From Linanthus parryae (lineage: Eukaryota > Streptophyta > Magnoliopsida > Ericales > Polemoniaceae): a stretch of DNA of 64,000 nt. Numbering within the stretch: the stretch's first letter is position 1; every line of letters begins with the position of its first letter. Positions 10,238-21,443 of this stretch are shown here, piece by piece. The position numbers and the translations under genes were made by a program. The stretch spans positions 157,305,345 through 157,369,344 of the forward strand of contig JALGPY010000002.1 of the NCBI GenBank assembly GCA_023055425.1. The letters run 5' to 3'. The notes under the pieces are model-generated. The model ran no database searches. It was given only the letters and a program-made list of their open reading frames with translations, and was not told the origin of the DNA.

Positions 10238-11544
10238 CTACTCGTCATCTTCTTCCTCCTCTTCATCCTCTTCCTCATCATCTTCTTCTTCCTCATCCTC
10301 ACTCGGCGGAACCGGATACTCAAATTCATCCTCCTGGAACCACGGATCCGCCGTCGGGACCGGTGGAACAAACTCCCTCGCCGCCTGACCACTAGACTGT
10401 ATAACCCACTGGCCCACCATCTGGATAAATCCCCCCAGCTTCGCCTGATTGTCCCGAGTGTGGGCAAACTGGCGTCTTCTCTCGAGTCTATCCCGGGCCA
10501 TCTCCTCTCTCAGGTGGTCGTAGGCAACCTGGTTGTCAAACCTAGAGGTGTTCATCCTCCTACCCTTGCCCTTCTTCCTTGCTGTCTCATCAAACCTATG
10601 CCACTTCCTAGCAGTAAACGGTTTCAAATCCATGTCTCTCCCAATGACTACTTCGGCAGTTTTGGCTAGGTGAGTAAGCAAGCAAGTATGACCGGGACCT
10701 AACTTGTTAGTCCTCGACACCCTCTCAAGACAATTTTCCCAAATCAGTTTAGGGATGTTGATTCTAACCCCGGTGTAAAGACAGAGAGCCCAGACAGATA
10801 AGCGGAAAGTGTAACTAGGGTTTCGTGTGATTCCCAAAACCCAGTTCTCTAACAATTCACAGCACCACTTTGCCTCCGGCCTATAAACCTTCTTTTCGGC
10901 CTTCCACTAATCACCTCCCCTTTCCTGTCCCATGGATCTACCCCCTTTGCAAAACAAAAAGCATTTAAACGAGACCAAAGATTCTCACTACGAAGAACAG
11001 TCTCTAACCCACAACCCTCTTTCAAAGCGGGGAAACCCATGGCAAAAGCGATAGTCTCTGGCGTGAAGACTATCCACTCGTTCCGACAGTACACAAGGCG
11101 AGGGTCTTGGCTCTCACCATCTTTTGCATAACGCAAATTGAAACAAAAATCTCGCGCAATATGCGAACTAGACGGCCCTACTAGCTTAAACCAATTGGTA
11201 AGCTTCTCGCGCTCAAAAATTTCCTTGATTGCTTGAGGCATGTCCTCGTGCAATGGAAATGCCTTTTCGGGCTGCCCGTTCTTAGTCAAGTAAGTATCTT
11301 TGCGACAGTTTAGATGGGCCTCATAAGTGACGAAACGGAAACTATCATAGTATCCGGGCCCAATACTACTCTCTTTCAAATTAGCCTTAGCCTTTCGTCG
11401 GCCTACAATGCCCGGTTTAGCCGGGAAAGGGGCATTCAAGATAGCATATTGGGGAGTGGGCGGTATCTCTAATTGAGGATCGCCCGACCCCGATGCTTCT
11501 TGCGAAGAACCCTCTCCCGTCTTCCGTTTCTTTCCACCCGCCAT
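10238..11544 (-). pseudogene. third ORF of element B (Athila ORF of the plant putative-transposon-protein type, often called env-like), one frameshift
   Basis: It starts at the ATG at 11544 (MAGGKKRKTGEGSSQ) and is open for 231 codons to 10849; the family-like sequence then continues in another frame from about 10900 (KKVYRPEAKWCCEL) to the stop at 10238. One frameshift near 10880-10920 therefore splits a protein of about 430 residues. It is rich in charged residues, with segments such as FVTYEAHLNCRKDTYL, WIVFTPETIAFAMGF and LGPGHTCLLTHL, and ends in a strongly acidic tail (about 10240-10310). I see no signal peptide or membrane segment, so the env label is weak. It resembles the ORF found after pol in many Athila elements (putative plant transposon protein family), recognised from memory only. 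Function unknown. Confidence 0.6.
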
Positions 11545-13054
11545 TTAGAATGCAATTTCAAGTAAAACGAGAAATTCAACTATTGTGCACGTGACAAGAA
11601 GTGTGTACCGAATGAAACACGTAGACACGTAAGCAAATAATTCCTAGGACTTTACGCAATCGCCCCCAAATACGCTACTAAGCGCAACAAAATATAATTG
11701 GGATTTTACTCAATTTTGTGCCTAGGACTCGAATATGGAAATAGCAAGTTTAGATTGTACCTACGCGTCCGGAGCAAGTCTTACGGACGCAAAAATTCCA
11801 AAATTTGACAAACCGGGCTGATTTTGATGTTGCCGGAAGAATTTGTCGAAACCTTGAATTGATTGATGCTCCGTACTCCTTGTGTAGTCCCCGTTAGTGT
11901 TGCCTTCTCGACCGTAAGCTGAATCAAGCTCTAAGTCGTCCAATTCCTCAATTTTTGCTTCAAACCCTAACTTCTTCCTCCTCTGATTTCTCTCTTGTCT
12001 CTCAAGCTCACTCAAAACCACCTCTCAAATCTTGTTCTCCTCTGAATTGCGAGCAAAACCCTAGGTGGGTTGTTGATTTTGGTGAAGAATCAAGGGAGTG
12101 GCGATTTGGTGTGAGGTGCGGCTATGGAGGAGTGAAGCTGTGTTGAAGATGAAGAATGAGTGAATAGGTCGATGACCAGCAGAAGATGAAGCTTCAACTC
12201 GTGCAAAAAGTCTAAAAAGCCCCCAAGAAGTAACCCATGACTGTTATCCGTGTGTGGCCAAATCTGACATTTTGCCCGATGTCTTCGTGCGAAGACCATT
12301 CTCTTCGTGCGAAGAGTCTTCGTACGAAGACAATTTGTCTTCGCACGAAGATCTTCTTATATAGATACTGCAAGGTGATTTGAGAAGACAATTCAGAGCT
12401 TCAAAATTTTTTCTAAGTACAAAGTCTTCCTACGAAGACAATTGTCTTCATACGAAGACAATGCTGGAGCTTGCCAAAAACATCCTTTTCGTCAAATTTT
12501 CGCGTCTCCGATCGTGCCTTTGCTTTCCGAAGGATCTCCTCGACCTCGAGACTCCCTTTTTACCTTAAAACACTCCCAAAATCCGGGAAATATTTCATTT
12601 GTCAATTTCACGCGTTCCAAGGCACGTTTTGCATTTCCGGATGCTTTTGGCCTCGTTTTACTCGCTAAAGCATCCTTTTTGGCGTAACTTCTTCACCCGG
12701 ACTCCGATTTGCGCGATCCACCTGTCTACAGAAAGCTCTCGACCACCCCCACACGTTGGCATTATTCAATCCTTATTTCAGTCTGTCCTTCAAAATTTCA
12801 CCTCGTAATCCGTGCCGGCGTGCTAGCTTTCTCCGTTCACTAATTAAATTCTTACGCAAATCAAGACGGGGAGTCCGGGAACATGATCTTCCCCAGGTGC
12901 GTGTGTTGAATAGGTGCAAGAAATGGCGTCTATCCTCAATTCCTTCACTTCGGATCCCGATACGCGATTTGGGCTGCAAATCTTGACGTTTTACTCTGTT
13001 TCGCACGCGCGCATCAAGAAGGGGGATCCGAAATAGGCCTTTCACCTCGTATTC
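11545..13054 (-). other. spacer between pol and third ORF in element B, with an internal palindrome array
   Basis: No convincing gene; the 86-codon frame at 12021-11761 and the 107-codon frame at 13096-12773 have no recognisable family. Between 12283 and 12457 lie six palindromic words of the CTTCG-NN-CGAAG type (12283, 12303, 12318, 12339, 12426, 12446), the same motif as in the LTR, with similar intervening text (ATAGATACTG against AGAGATACTG). A PPT-like GTGTGGGGGTGG also occurs on the minus strand near 12755-12744. The array lies about 740 nt upstream of the third ORF. Confidence 0.55.
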
Positions 13055-13224
13055 CTGCACATACTCATTGGAAATATTAAATCCACTCTCTCGCACCTCT
13101 CAATGAAATCAAACCGAATAAAAATTACAAAACAGCATTAAAACCTACTCTAAAGCAATAAATAGGTTGGGTTGCCTCCCAACAAGCGCTTTGTAATTTA
13201 AGGTCGACGGCCCGACCCAGTTAC
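13055..13224 (-). promoter_or_regulatory. conserved post-pol block, candidate 170-nt intron, element B
   Basis: After the pol stop the minus strand reads GAG|GTAACTGGGTCGGGCC, then a strongly conserved stretch ending in the inverted repeat GTTGGGAGGCAACCCAAC, then a GAGAGG purine run, and TGTGCAG|G at 13055. The ends fit GT...AG splice sites. The same order and nearly the same length occur in D, F and N. Family comparison within the window is the evidence; splicing itself is inference. Confidence 0.5.
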
Positions 13225-13236
13225 CTCAGAGATTTC

Positions 13237-16200
13237 TCAAATTGCGGGAGTTGCATGAAGCCACTCAATGACTCCAATGAAATTCCCGTCCACGTACGGT
13301 TTCGCTCTCCGTCCATTCACCTTAAACCTGTTCCCATTTGCATCCTCTACCTCAAGAGATCCCCATGGATAAACTGCAGTAATCGTATAGGGACCACTCC
13401 ACCTAGATTTCAATTTCCCTGGAAACAGCTTTAGTCTGGATTGAAGATCAATACTTTCTGACCTACCTTGAAGTCTCTCGGGATAATGTGCCTGTCGTGC
13501 CACAGTTTTGTCCTCTCCTTATAGATTCTCGCACTTTCATACGCCATCAATCGAAATTCTTCAAGTTCGAGTAGTGCTTGCTTTCGTAGCTCACCTGAGA
13601 GCTTAGCGTCCAAATTGATCTTCTTCAAGGCCCAGAATGCCTTGTGCTCAAGTTCCATCGGAAGATGACATGACTTCCCAAATACTAACCGGTAGGGAGA
13701 CATGCCTAAAGGAGTCTTGTAAGCAGTCCTATACGCCCATAAGCTATCATCTAAATGCAGAGACCAATCCTTGCGTCCCAGGTTGACTGTCTTCTCCAGA
13801 ATCCCTTTTATCTCTCGGTTAGAAACTTTTTCTTGCCCATTCGACTGCGGATGATAAGCCAGTGATATCTTATGCGTCTTTACCCCATATTTGCTCAAGA
13901 CATTGGCAAAGACTTTATTCACGAAATGCGATCCTTCATCACTGATTATGGCTCTGGGAGTTCCAAACCGTGTAAAAATGCTCTTACGCACGAATCTCTC
14001 TACAGTAGCTCCATCGTTTTTGGGGCAAGCCATTGCCTCCACCCACTTGGTCACATAATCCACCGCTAACAGTATATAAAGATTGCCAAGTGAAGACGAG
14101 AATGGTCCCATGAAATCAATGCCCCAGACATCAAAGGGCTCTACTTCCAACACGAAATTTTGAGGCATCTCGTTTCGGTTGGAGATATTTCCAGTTCTCT
14201 GACATCGATCACATTGCTGTACAAATAGATGAGCATCTTTATGTAAAGAAGGCCAGTAAAATCCACTTTGCAATACCTTTGCCACAGTACGTGTTTTGCC
14301 AAAATGTCCTCCGCAATTCAATTCGTGGCAGTGTCTAAGAATGTCCAAAGTGTCTGGCTCAGCTTTGCATCTTCTCAACACATTGTCAGCTCCCAACCTA
14401 AACAAATAAGGGTCATCCCAGAAATAGTGTCGTGCATCTGCGAAAAATTTCTTTTTCTGATGGGAAGACATGTCTTTCGGGACAATTTTGAGCACCTTGA
14501 AATTTGCCAAATCCGCAAACCAAGGCACAGCTGCTACCACTACCATAAGTTGTTCATCTGGAAAATCTTCTCTAATCGGCACATCTTCTAGTTTTTCGTT
14601 ATCTAGTCGTGACAAATGGTCTGCAACAACGTTCTCTACACCCTTTTTGTCCTTTATCACTATGTCAAACTCTTGCATTAACAACACCCATCGGATCAAT
14701 CTAGGCTTCGCATCCTTCTTTGCAAGAAGATATTTGAGGGCTGCATGGTCCGTGAAAATAGTCACCTGAGAACCGACAAGATATGGACGAAACTTGTCCA
14801 ATGCGAAGATAATAGCCAACATCTCTTTCTCCGTGGTGGCATAATTAACCTGTGCAGTATTAAGAGTACGACTAGCATAGTAAATTACATGAGCTACCTT
14901 GTCTTTCCGCTGTCCCAGAACTGCTCCCACCGCGTAATCGCTGGCATCACACATAAGTTCGAACGGTAAGGTCCAGTCTGGAGTGGCTATGATGGGAGAA
15001 CTAATCAGCTTTTTCTTGAGCAAATCAAAAGATGTCCTGCAGTCTTCATTGAAATCAAACACGGCATCTTTCTCAAGCAAACCAGATAAAGGCTTTGTGA
15101 TTTTCGAAAAGTCCTTAATGAAGCGCCAATAGAAACCTGCATGTCCCAAGAAACTCCGTACCCCTTTGACAGACGTAGGGTAAGGAAGCTTCTCAATCAC
15201 CTCGATCTTCGCCCGGTCTACCTCTAAACCTTTACTGGAAATCTTGTGCCCCAATACTATTCCCTCGGTCACCATGAAATGGCACTTCTCCCAGTTGAGC
15301 ACTAGGTTGGTGTCAATACATCTGTCCAGTACCCGAGCTAGCTGCTGGAGACAGTCTTCGAACCCATCACCATAAAGCGAAAAATCATCCATGAAGACTT
15401 CAAAATTTTGCTCCATCATGTCTGAGAAGATAGACATCATACACCTCTGAAACGTAGCTGGGGCATTGCATAGCCCAAAGGGCATGCGTCTGAATGCAAA
15501 AGTCCCATATGGACAAGTAAATGTCGTCTTCTCCTGGTCAGCTGGCTCAATCGCTATCTGATTATACCCAGAATATCCATCCAAAAAGCAGTAGTGTGAA
15601 TGGTGCGCCAGCCTATCAAGCATCTGGTCCACAAATGGGAGGGGAAAATGATCCTTCAAAGTGGCATCATTGAGTTTGCGGTAGTCCATGCAAACTCTCC
15701 ACCCAGTAACGGTACGGGTGGCAATTTGATCACCTTTTTCCCCTTCCACCACAGTTATACCTCCTTTCTTGGGGACACATTGTACCGGGCTAGTCCACGT
15801 GCTGTCGGAAATCGGATAGATGATACCTGCTTCCAACCATTTAAGCACCTCTTTCTTTACCACCTCCTGCATGTGAGGGTTGAGGCGGCGCTGAAATTGA
15901 ACTACCGGCTTCTTGTCTTCCATGAGCCTGATCTTATGCTGGCAAACTGTGGGGCTGATCCCCTTAATATCTGCTATGGTCCATCCCATAGCTGCTTTCC
16001 TCTTCTGTAGTACCGTGAGAAGTTGCCCCTCCTGTTCCCTGTCCAAACATGCAGACACAATCACAGGTAAAGTATCATTAGATCCCAAGTATAAATATTT
16101 CAAATGAACAGGTAAAGGCTTTAATTCTAAAACAGGAGAAGTAATAAGAGAAGGAGTAAGAATCTTCCTGCTTCCCTCATTAAAGAGGGGTAATGGTGGG

Positions 16201-18731
16201 CGCCAATGAACATCTAAGGCTTGCTCTTTCTCGCTGGAATCAAATAGAGCAAGCTCCTCATAAATTTGCTCCAACAAAATATCGTCCTCCTTGTCCAGCG
16301 TGTATGCCTCCACCCCAAAGCACTGCTCGCTCACCGCGTATGCGGGAAACTTCATAGCCTCAAATACATTGAAGGCTACCTTCTCATCGTTGATCTGCAT
16401 AGTCAGCTCCCCATTGGCCACATCAATGATAGTTCTCCCAGTGGCCAGGAATGGACGGCCCAAAATAAGAGGAACATCGTCGTCGGCCTCCATGTCTAAG
16501 ATCACAAAATCCGCTGGGAAGATGAGTCCTTCAACTCTCACTAATACATCCTCTAAAACACCCCTGGGGCGTTTTATTGTGCGATCAGCCATCTGCAAGC
16601 ACATCCTGGTAGGCTTAGGATCTCCCACACCAATTTGCTCAAAAACCGACGTGGGCATCAAATTAATACTTGCACCAAGGTCACATAATGCCCTCCCATG
16701 AAATGCGTCTCCCAATGTAACAGGAATGATGAAACCGCCCGGATCTTTCATCTTCTTTGGTAGCGCTTTTTGCACAACGGCGCTACACTCCTCATTCAGA
16801 GTTACGGTTTCAAAGTCATCCATGCGCCTCCGATTAGAAAGGAGGTCCTTGAGAAATTTGGCATATTTAGGCATTTGTGAAATGGCCTCCGCAAAAGGTA
16901 TATTAATGTGCAGTTTCCTGAAGATATCCACAAACTTCTTGAAATGCTTTGCATCCTCTTGACTCTTCAATCTTTGCGGGTATGGCACTCGCACACTGTA
17001 TTCCTCCCTAGGCTTCTGTTTCTCATCCGACTTCCTCACCGTGTCCTTTGATTGGGGACTCACGGTAGGCACGGGAATCTCTTCATCCAAAGCTTTCTCA
17101 GTGGCCTTAGTTGCCTCAGCTCGCGCGTGGCTAAGATATGGGGGGTCCTCAGTAGTGATTCCACTGCGAGTTGTGATGGCATTCAGCTGCTCATTAGGAG
17201 TGATGGTATTCGCGGGAAGCATACCTGGTGGAAGCTTGATATTTTGATTGGCGATCTGCCCAATCTGAGTCTCGTGGCTTTTCATTGTGGCTTGTATTGA
17301 GACAATCGTGCTCTCCATCCTGTCTTGATTAGCTAGGAGCTTTCTCAATAGGGCATTCGTCTCTTGATCCTCTTTCTGTGGAGCCTGCTGTTGTGGAACT
17401 TGCCTTTGCGCTTGGTATGGAACATTGGGTCTCTGACCGGGTGCATATAATCCACTGTTCGGGTTGGCATAGCTGAAGTTGGGATGATTACGATTGTTGG
17501 GATGATAGGTGTTAGGCCATTGCTGCTGTCGCATAAAATTCACATCTTCCACACTATTATCATATCCCTGGCTTTCGTCTGCTAGTAATTCACCCATGGG
17601 CTTCTGTGTTGGAGGGTGCATACCGTGAAATGCTGAGGTCATGGATTCCAGCTTTTTTTCCATCGATTCAATCTTGTTGACTAAGGATGTATCCCCCGGT
17701 TTGGAGTACCTACGCGTTTCAGATCGTGTAGTCTCTCTCTTTGACGCGTTGTTCAGCAGATCTTGAGCTCGCTGTGCTCCAAGTCCCATAAAATTACCTC
17801 CAGCTAGCATATCTAACTGGTCAGCTGTCTCCTTGTCTAACGCAGTGTAGAAATAATGGAAGAGCTTGTGCCATGGCTCTCCATGATTCGGACATCTACG
17901 GAGAATTTGGCTGAACTTCCTCCACGCATCTCCCAACGAACTGTCTTCATCCTGAGTGAATTTTGCAATCTCAGCCATCTGCTGAGCGACTCTGGATGGT
18001 GGAAAATACTTCCTCAGAAACTCATGACAACAATCCGCCCAAGTCACTATGCTACCAGCTGGCAGCTCCATAAGCCACTTCTTGGCTTTTCCAGATAAGG
18101 ATAAGGGAAATAGTAATAGCTTAACTGTTTCATCTGGAACTCGTTGATCGTGCAGGGTTGATGTGATTTGCTCAAATACCAGCAGATGGTGATTGGGGTC
18201 ATCTCCTGGAGCTCCGTTGAATGCGCACTCATCACGAACCATATTGATCATATGTTGGCGCAACTCGAAGTGTTGGGCATTGATCTGTGGCCTGACAATG
18301 GTAGGCTGATAACACGCTGGAGTAGTCCTGAAATAATCCACCATGGGACGTTCTTCATTCTCAGCATTGTTCTGCCTGTTGTTTTCCCCATTATTCCCAT
18401 TATTGTTTCCACCGATGTTCGCCACTTGTGCCCCCACACCATGACGTGGTTGTGGATTTGGGGGAGCCATTCGATCCATCCTTGCCTGCATCTCAGCCAT
18501 TTGAGCTCTCACCTCCTCAGCTTCCGCGGCTCTGTTTGCAGCCTCCTCTACAGCTGCAGCTCTAGCTGCTTCCGCATCTTGCATACCTTTGCGGATTCTC
18601 TCAAACTCAGCTCTCGTCTCTTCATCCATAACTACTGAGCTTGAATTCCTCTTGTCTCTACGCTGTGCTTTTAATAAGGATTCCGGGTCTTCAAACGATG
18701 GATACAAAGGCTCGTCTCGAGAACGGGTCAT
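13237..18731 (-). CDS. gag-pol: gag-pol polyprotein of element B, one frameshift near the integrase end
   Basis: It starts at the ATG at 18731 ([20 protein letters not shown]) and is open for 1766 codons to 13431; a one-base deletion near 13437 shifts the rest of the integrase tail ([16 protein letters not shown]) into the frame that ends at 13237. In order: coiled coil (about residues 45-90), Asn-rich linker, gag domain (about 150-340, no CCHC knuckle seen), second coiled coil with ITTRSG, aspartic protease at D684 ([11 protein letters not shown]), RT with FMDD (D1115, D1116), RNase H ([12 protein letters not shown]), integrase zinc segment ([12 protein letters not shown] ... CDRCQR) and core with D1539 and D1598. 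Where element D has [13 protein letters not shown] has [12 protein letters not shown], so the usual catalytic Glu is Lys1635 (codon 13829-13827). No chromodomain is seen. It would supply capsid, protease, RT and integrase. Confidence 0.93.
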
Positions 18732-18844
18732 GCACCGTGTAAATCAACCTGAAATCACGAAATACGCAAAACGTAGGTGAGTAACGGATATAAACAATAA
18801 ATTAAAATCCCTAAGGCTAGGAATTATAACTAATTTAGCCGAAG
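18732..18844 (-). other. short leader of element B between PBS and gag
   Basis: This A/T-rich stretch of about 110 nt has no ORF of note. Its counterpart in element A (34827-34942) is similar, in line with their kinship. Confidence 0.6.
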
Positions 18845-18862
18845 TCCCCGGCAACGGCGCCA
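18845..18862 (-). other. primer-binding site of element B, tRNA-Asp
   Basis: Minus strand TGGCGCCGTTGCCGGGGA, an 18-nt match to the 3' end of plant tRNA-Asp as used by Athila elements. It starts 6 nt inside the LTR edge. Element D has the identical site; A and N share a one-base variant and F has another. Confidence 0.9.
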
Positions 18863-18868
18863 AAAACT

Positions 18869-20419
18869 TGACACGATCTAACCACAAGTGTATGGTCGTC
18901 GTGTGTAGTAATATCCGGTAATCCAGGTTTATCGAACCCAAGGGACTTTGTTTAAATTAATTACTATTCTAAACCTTATGTGGGCAAGTCGCAAGTTGTG
19001 TTTTTATCTAATCCTAATAAAATAAACGCAAAGTTCTCAATTAACCAAGTGAAATAGTTCACGATTAATAAAGAATGAATTTTGGGTTTTTATCAAATAA
19101 GAGAAAAGTACCGGGAATTCTCTAGGTTCACTAGGTTGATCCAAATTTATATTTTGATTTGTAAAACAACCACATGTTATTCACTATTAATCAAGCGATG
19201 TTAAACTTACCGAGTTACCAAGCAAGTTCACTATACTTTAACTAAACCAAACCGAGTTACCAAGTCTAATTTAGCTTCAAGTATGCATTAAAACCATATT
19301 TCTACTTCAAAGATCCTAGTTAACGATGTCGAGTTACCAAACATTGATACGACTAGGTGGACTATTCAATTTACCGACTAATTCTCACAGAGTTACCGCG
19401 TGAAAACTAATTGAATTTACCTCTACGTTAGCTACTCGCAAAGATAATATAATAAAGAACGTAAATAATCCATAATAGTGAATAAACACGTGATATTAAG
19501 CTAAAGCATGCATTACAATCGTCAAAACATCAACTTTAGATCAAACCCTAGCTACGCCAAACGAGAATTCCCAGCAAAAAGTGCTTAGCTACTCATATTC
19601 ATAATCAAACCGACAAGTCTAATGAGTTTAAACATAAAAATCAAGAAAAGACGAGAGTTTAGAATTCAAACGAATGATCCAAAGCTCCTAAGCTCTCCCA
19701 AAGGCTTCTTGATCTCCAAAAGATGTCTCTAATGTCAAAAACTACTGAAAAAGTCGACCTAAAAGGCTTAAATACGTTTCCATAACCTAATTACAAAGTT
19801 TGGATAAACTACGAAAAAGCCCCAAAAAATCTGCACATTCCAGCGATCTCTTCGCACGAAGACAGTTGTCTTCGCACGAAGAGTCTTCGTACGAAGACTT
19901 CTGCCCTTCGTGCGAAGGTCTTCTCACAGAGATACTGAGAGCATGTATAAGAAGAGAATTTGGCCGAGCTGGATTTTGGCTAAGTCTTTTGTCTTCGCAC
20001 GAAGACAAATGTCTTCGCACGAAGACTTCTGCTCCAGCCCTATTTTCTTTGACTTTCTCTTCCTTCCTTTGACTTTCCTCTTCCTTCCTTCTTCCATTGA
20101 CTTTCCTTTGATTTCCTTTGACTTTCTCCTTCCTTTTGACTTGTCTTTGAGTTCCTTGTTTCCGAAGTTCGCTTCCATATCCCGCACGATCCTCCAAGCC
20201 CTGTTTTCCTGCGAATCACAACACGAAAACACAACCCGCGATCATATCACAATAAAAGCTCAAAAATCTAAAGAAACGCCCGGATTTAACAAGTAATGCA
20301 TATGAACTCACATTATCACATTTACGCTCAATTTACTCAAAAGACGACAAATTCTCCATTATAAGCACGCAAAACGTAGAAATAAAAGGCATAAAATAAC
20401 TCTGAAAACGGAGTTATCA
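18869..20419 (-). repeat. 5' LTR of element B (1551 bp)
   Basis: Almost identical to 6377-7927, offset by 12492. On the minus strand it starts TGATAACTCCG and ends GTGTCA next to the PBS. The first 20 bases form a 9-bp inverted repeat (ATAACTCCG, four T, CGGAGTTAT). This copy would drive transcription. Confidence 0.93.
19767..20141 (-). promoter_or_regulatory. U3 promoter/enhancer of element B: W-box cluster, palindrome array, TATA-like box
   Basis: In transcription order: five TTGACT boxes (20049-20141, written on the plus strand), the core of WRKY-factor W-boxes; then six CTTCG-NN-CGAAG palindromes (19850-20024); then TATTTAAG (19774-19767), about 75 nt past the last palindrome. The order enhancer, palindromes, TATA fits a regulated U3. 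The W-box meaning is known biology; its use here is inferred. Confidence 0.55.
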
Positions 20420-21443
20420 TAGGAAAAGGGAGCTTCTCAATCACCTCGATCTTGGCTCTATCAACCTCTAAACCTTTGCTGGAGATCTTGTTGCCCAAAA
20501 CAATACCCTCAGTAACCATGAAGTGACACTTCTCCCAGTTGAGCACTAGGTTGGTGTCAATGCATCTATCCAGAACCCGGGCCAACTGTTGCAGGCAGTC
20601 TTCGAATCCGTCACCATAGAGCGAGAAGTCATCAATGAATACCTCGAAATTCTGCTCCATCATGTCAGAGAAGATCGACATCATACACCTCTGAAACGAG
20701 CCGGTGCGTTGCATAACCCAAAAGGCATGCGTCTAAAAGCAAAGGTCCCATAAGGAAAAGTGAATGTCGTCTTCTCCTGGTCAGCTGGCTCAATTGCTAT
20801 CTGGTTGTACCCGGAGTACCCATCCAAAACGCAATAATGAGAATGACGTGCCAGCCTATCAAGAATCTGATCAACGAATCGGAGGGGAAAGTGATCCTTC
20901 AAAGTGGCATCATTGAGCTTGCGGTAATCCATGCAAACTCTCCACCCAGTAACAGTACGAGTGGCAATATGATCACCTTTTTCCCCTTCCACCACAGTTA
21001 TACCTCCCTTCTTAAGGACACACTGCACTGGGCTATTCCATGTGCTGTCGGAAATGGGATATATTATGCCCGCCTCCAACCATTTAAGCACCTCTTTCTT
21101 CACCACCTCCTGCATGTGAGGATTGAGGCGACGCTGAAACTGAACCACCGGTTTCTTATCTTCCATGAGTCGAATCTTGTGCTGGTAGACTGTGGGGCTG
21201 ATCCCCTTGATACCTGCTATGGTCCATCCCATAGCTGCCTTTCTCTCCTGTAGTACCTTGAGAGGCTACTCCTCCTGTTCCCTGTCCAAACATGCAGACA
21301 CAATCACAGGTAAAGTCTCATTAGATCCCAAGTACAAATATTTCAAATGAACAGGTAAAGGCTTTAATTCTAAAACAGGAGCAGTAATAAGAGAAGGAGT
21401 AAGAATCTTCCTGCTTCCCTCATTAAAGAGGGGAAATGGTTGG
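20420..21443 (-). pseudogene. pol: element A, fragment 2: reverse transcriptase core
   Basis: Coding sense from 21232 down contains the [69 protein letters not shown] frameshift near 20690-20710 follows, then [25 protein letters not shown] with FIDD in place of the usual FMDD, and [19 protein letters not shown]. It is cut at 20420 by element B and at 21443 by array N. The part 21240-21443 encodes the protease-RT linker with a broken frame. It is nearly the same protein as B's. Confidence 0.85.

Larger units (their letters stand above)
6377..20419 (-). mobile_element. element B: complete Athila-type Ty3/gypsy retrotransposon
   Basis: The whole element is 14.0 kb: 5' LTR 20419-18869, tRNA-Asp PBS, gag-pol 18731-13237, a conserved post-pol block, a third ORF 11544-10238, a long non-coding 3' region, the PPT at 7940-7931 and the 3' LTR 7927-6377. 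It lies within element A's RT; the flanks are TAGGG (6372-6376) and TAGGA (20420-20424), a 5-bp duplication with one change. Comparing the two 1551-bp LTRs by eye I found six differences (about 0.4%), so the insertion is fairly young. Its gag-pol has one frameshift, its third ORF another, and its integrase has an altered catalytic motif. Confidence 0.93.

Noticed and set aside
10183..10395. Pro/His-rich plus-strand ORF
   Set aside because: Antisense to the acidic tail of the third ORF of B; a shadow frame.
12283..12457. Regular short repeats that might be a CRISPR array
   Set aside because: Repeat units are 12-16 bp palindromes with irregular spacing in a plant retrotransposon; no cas genes and no bacterial context.
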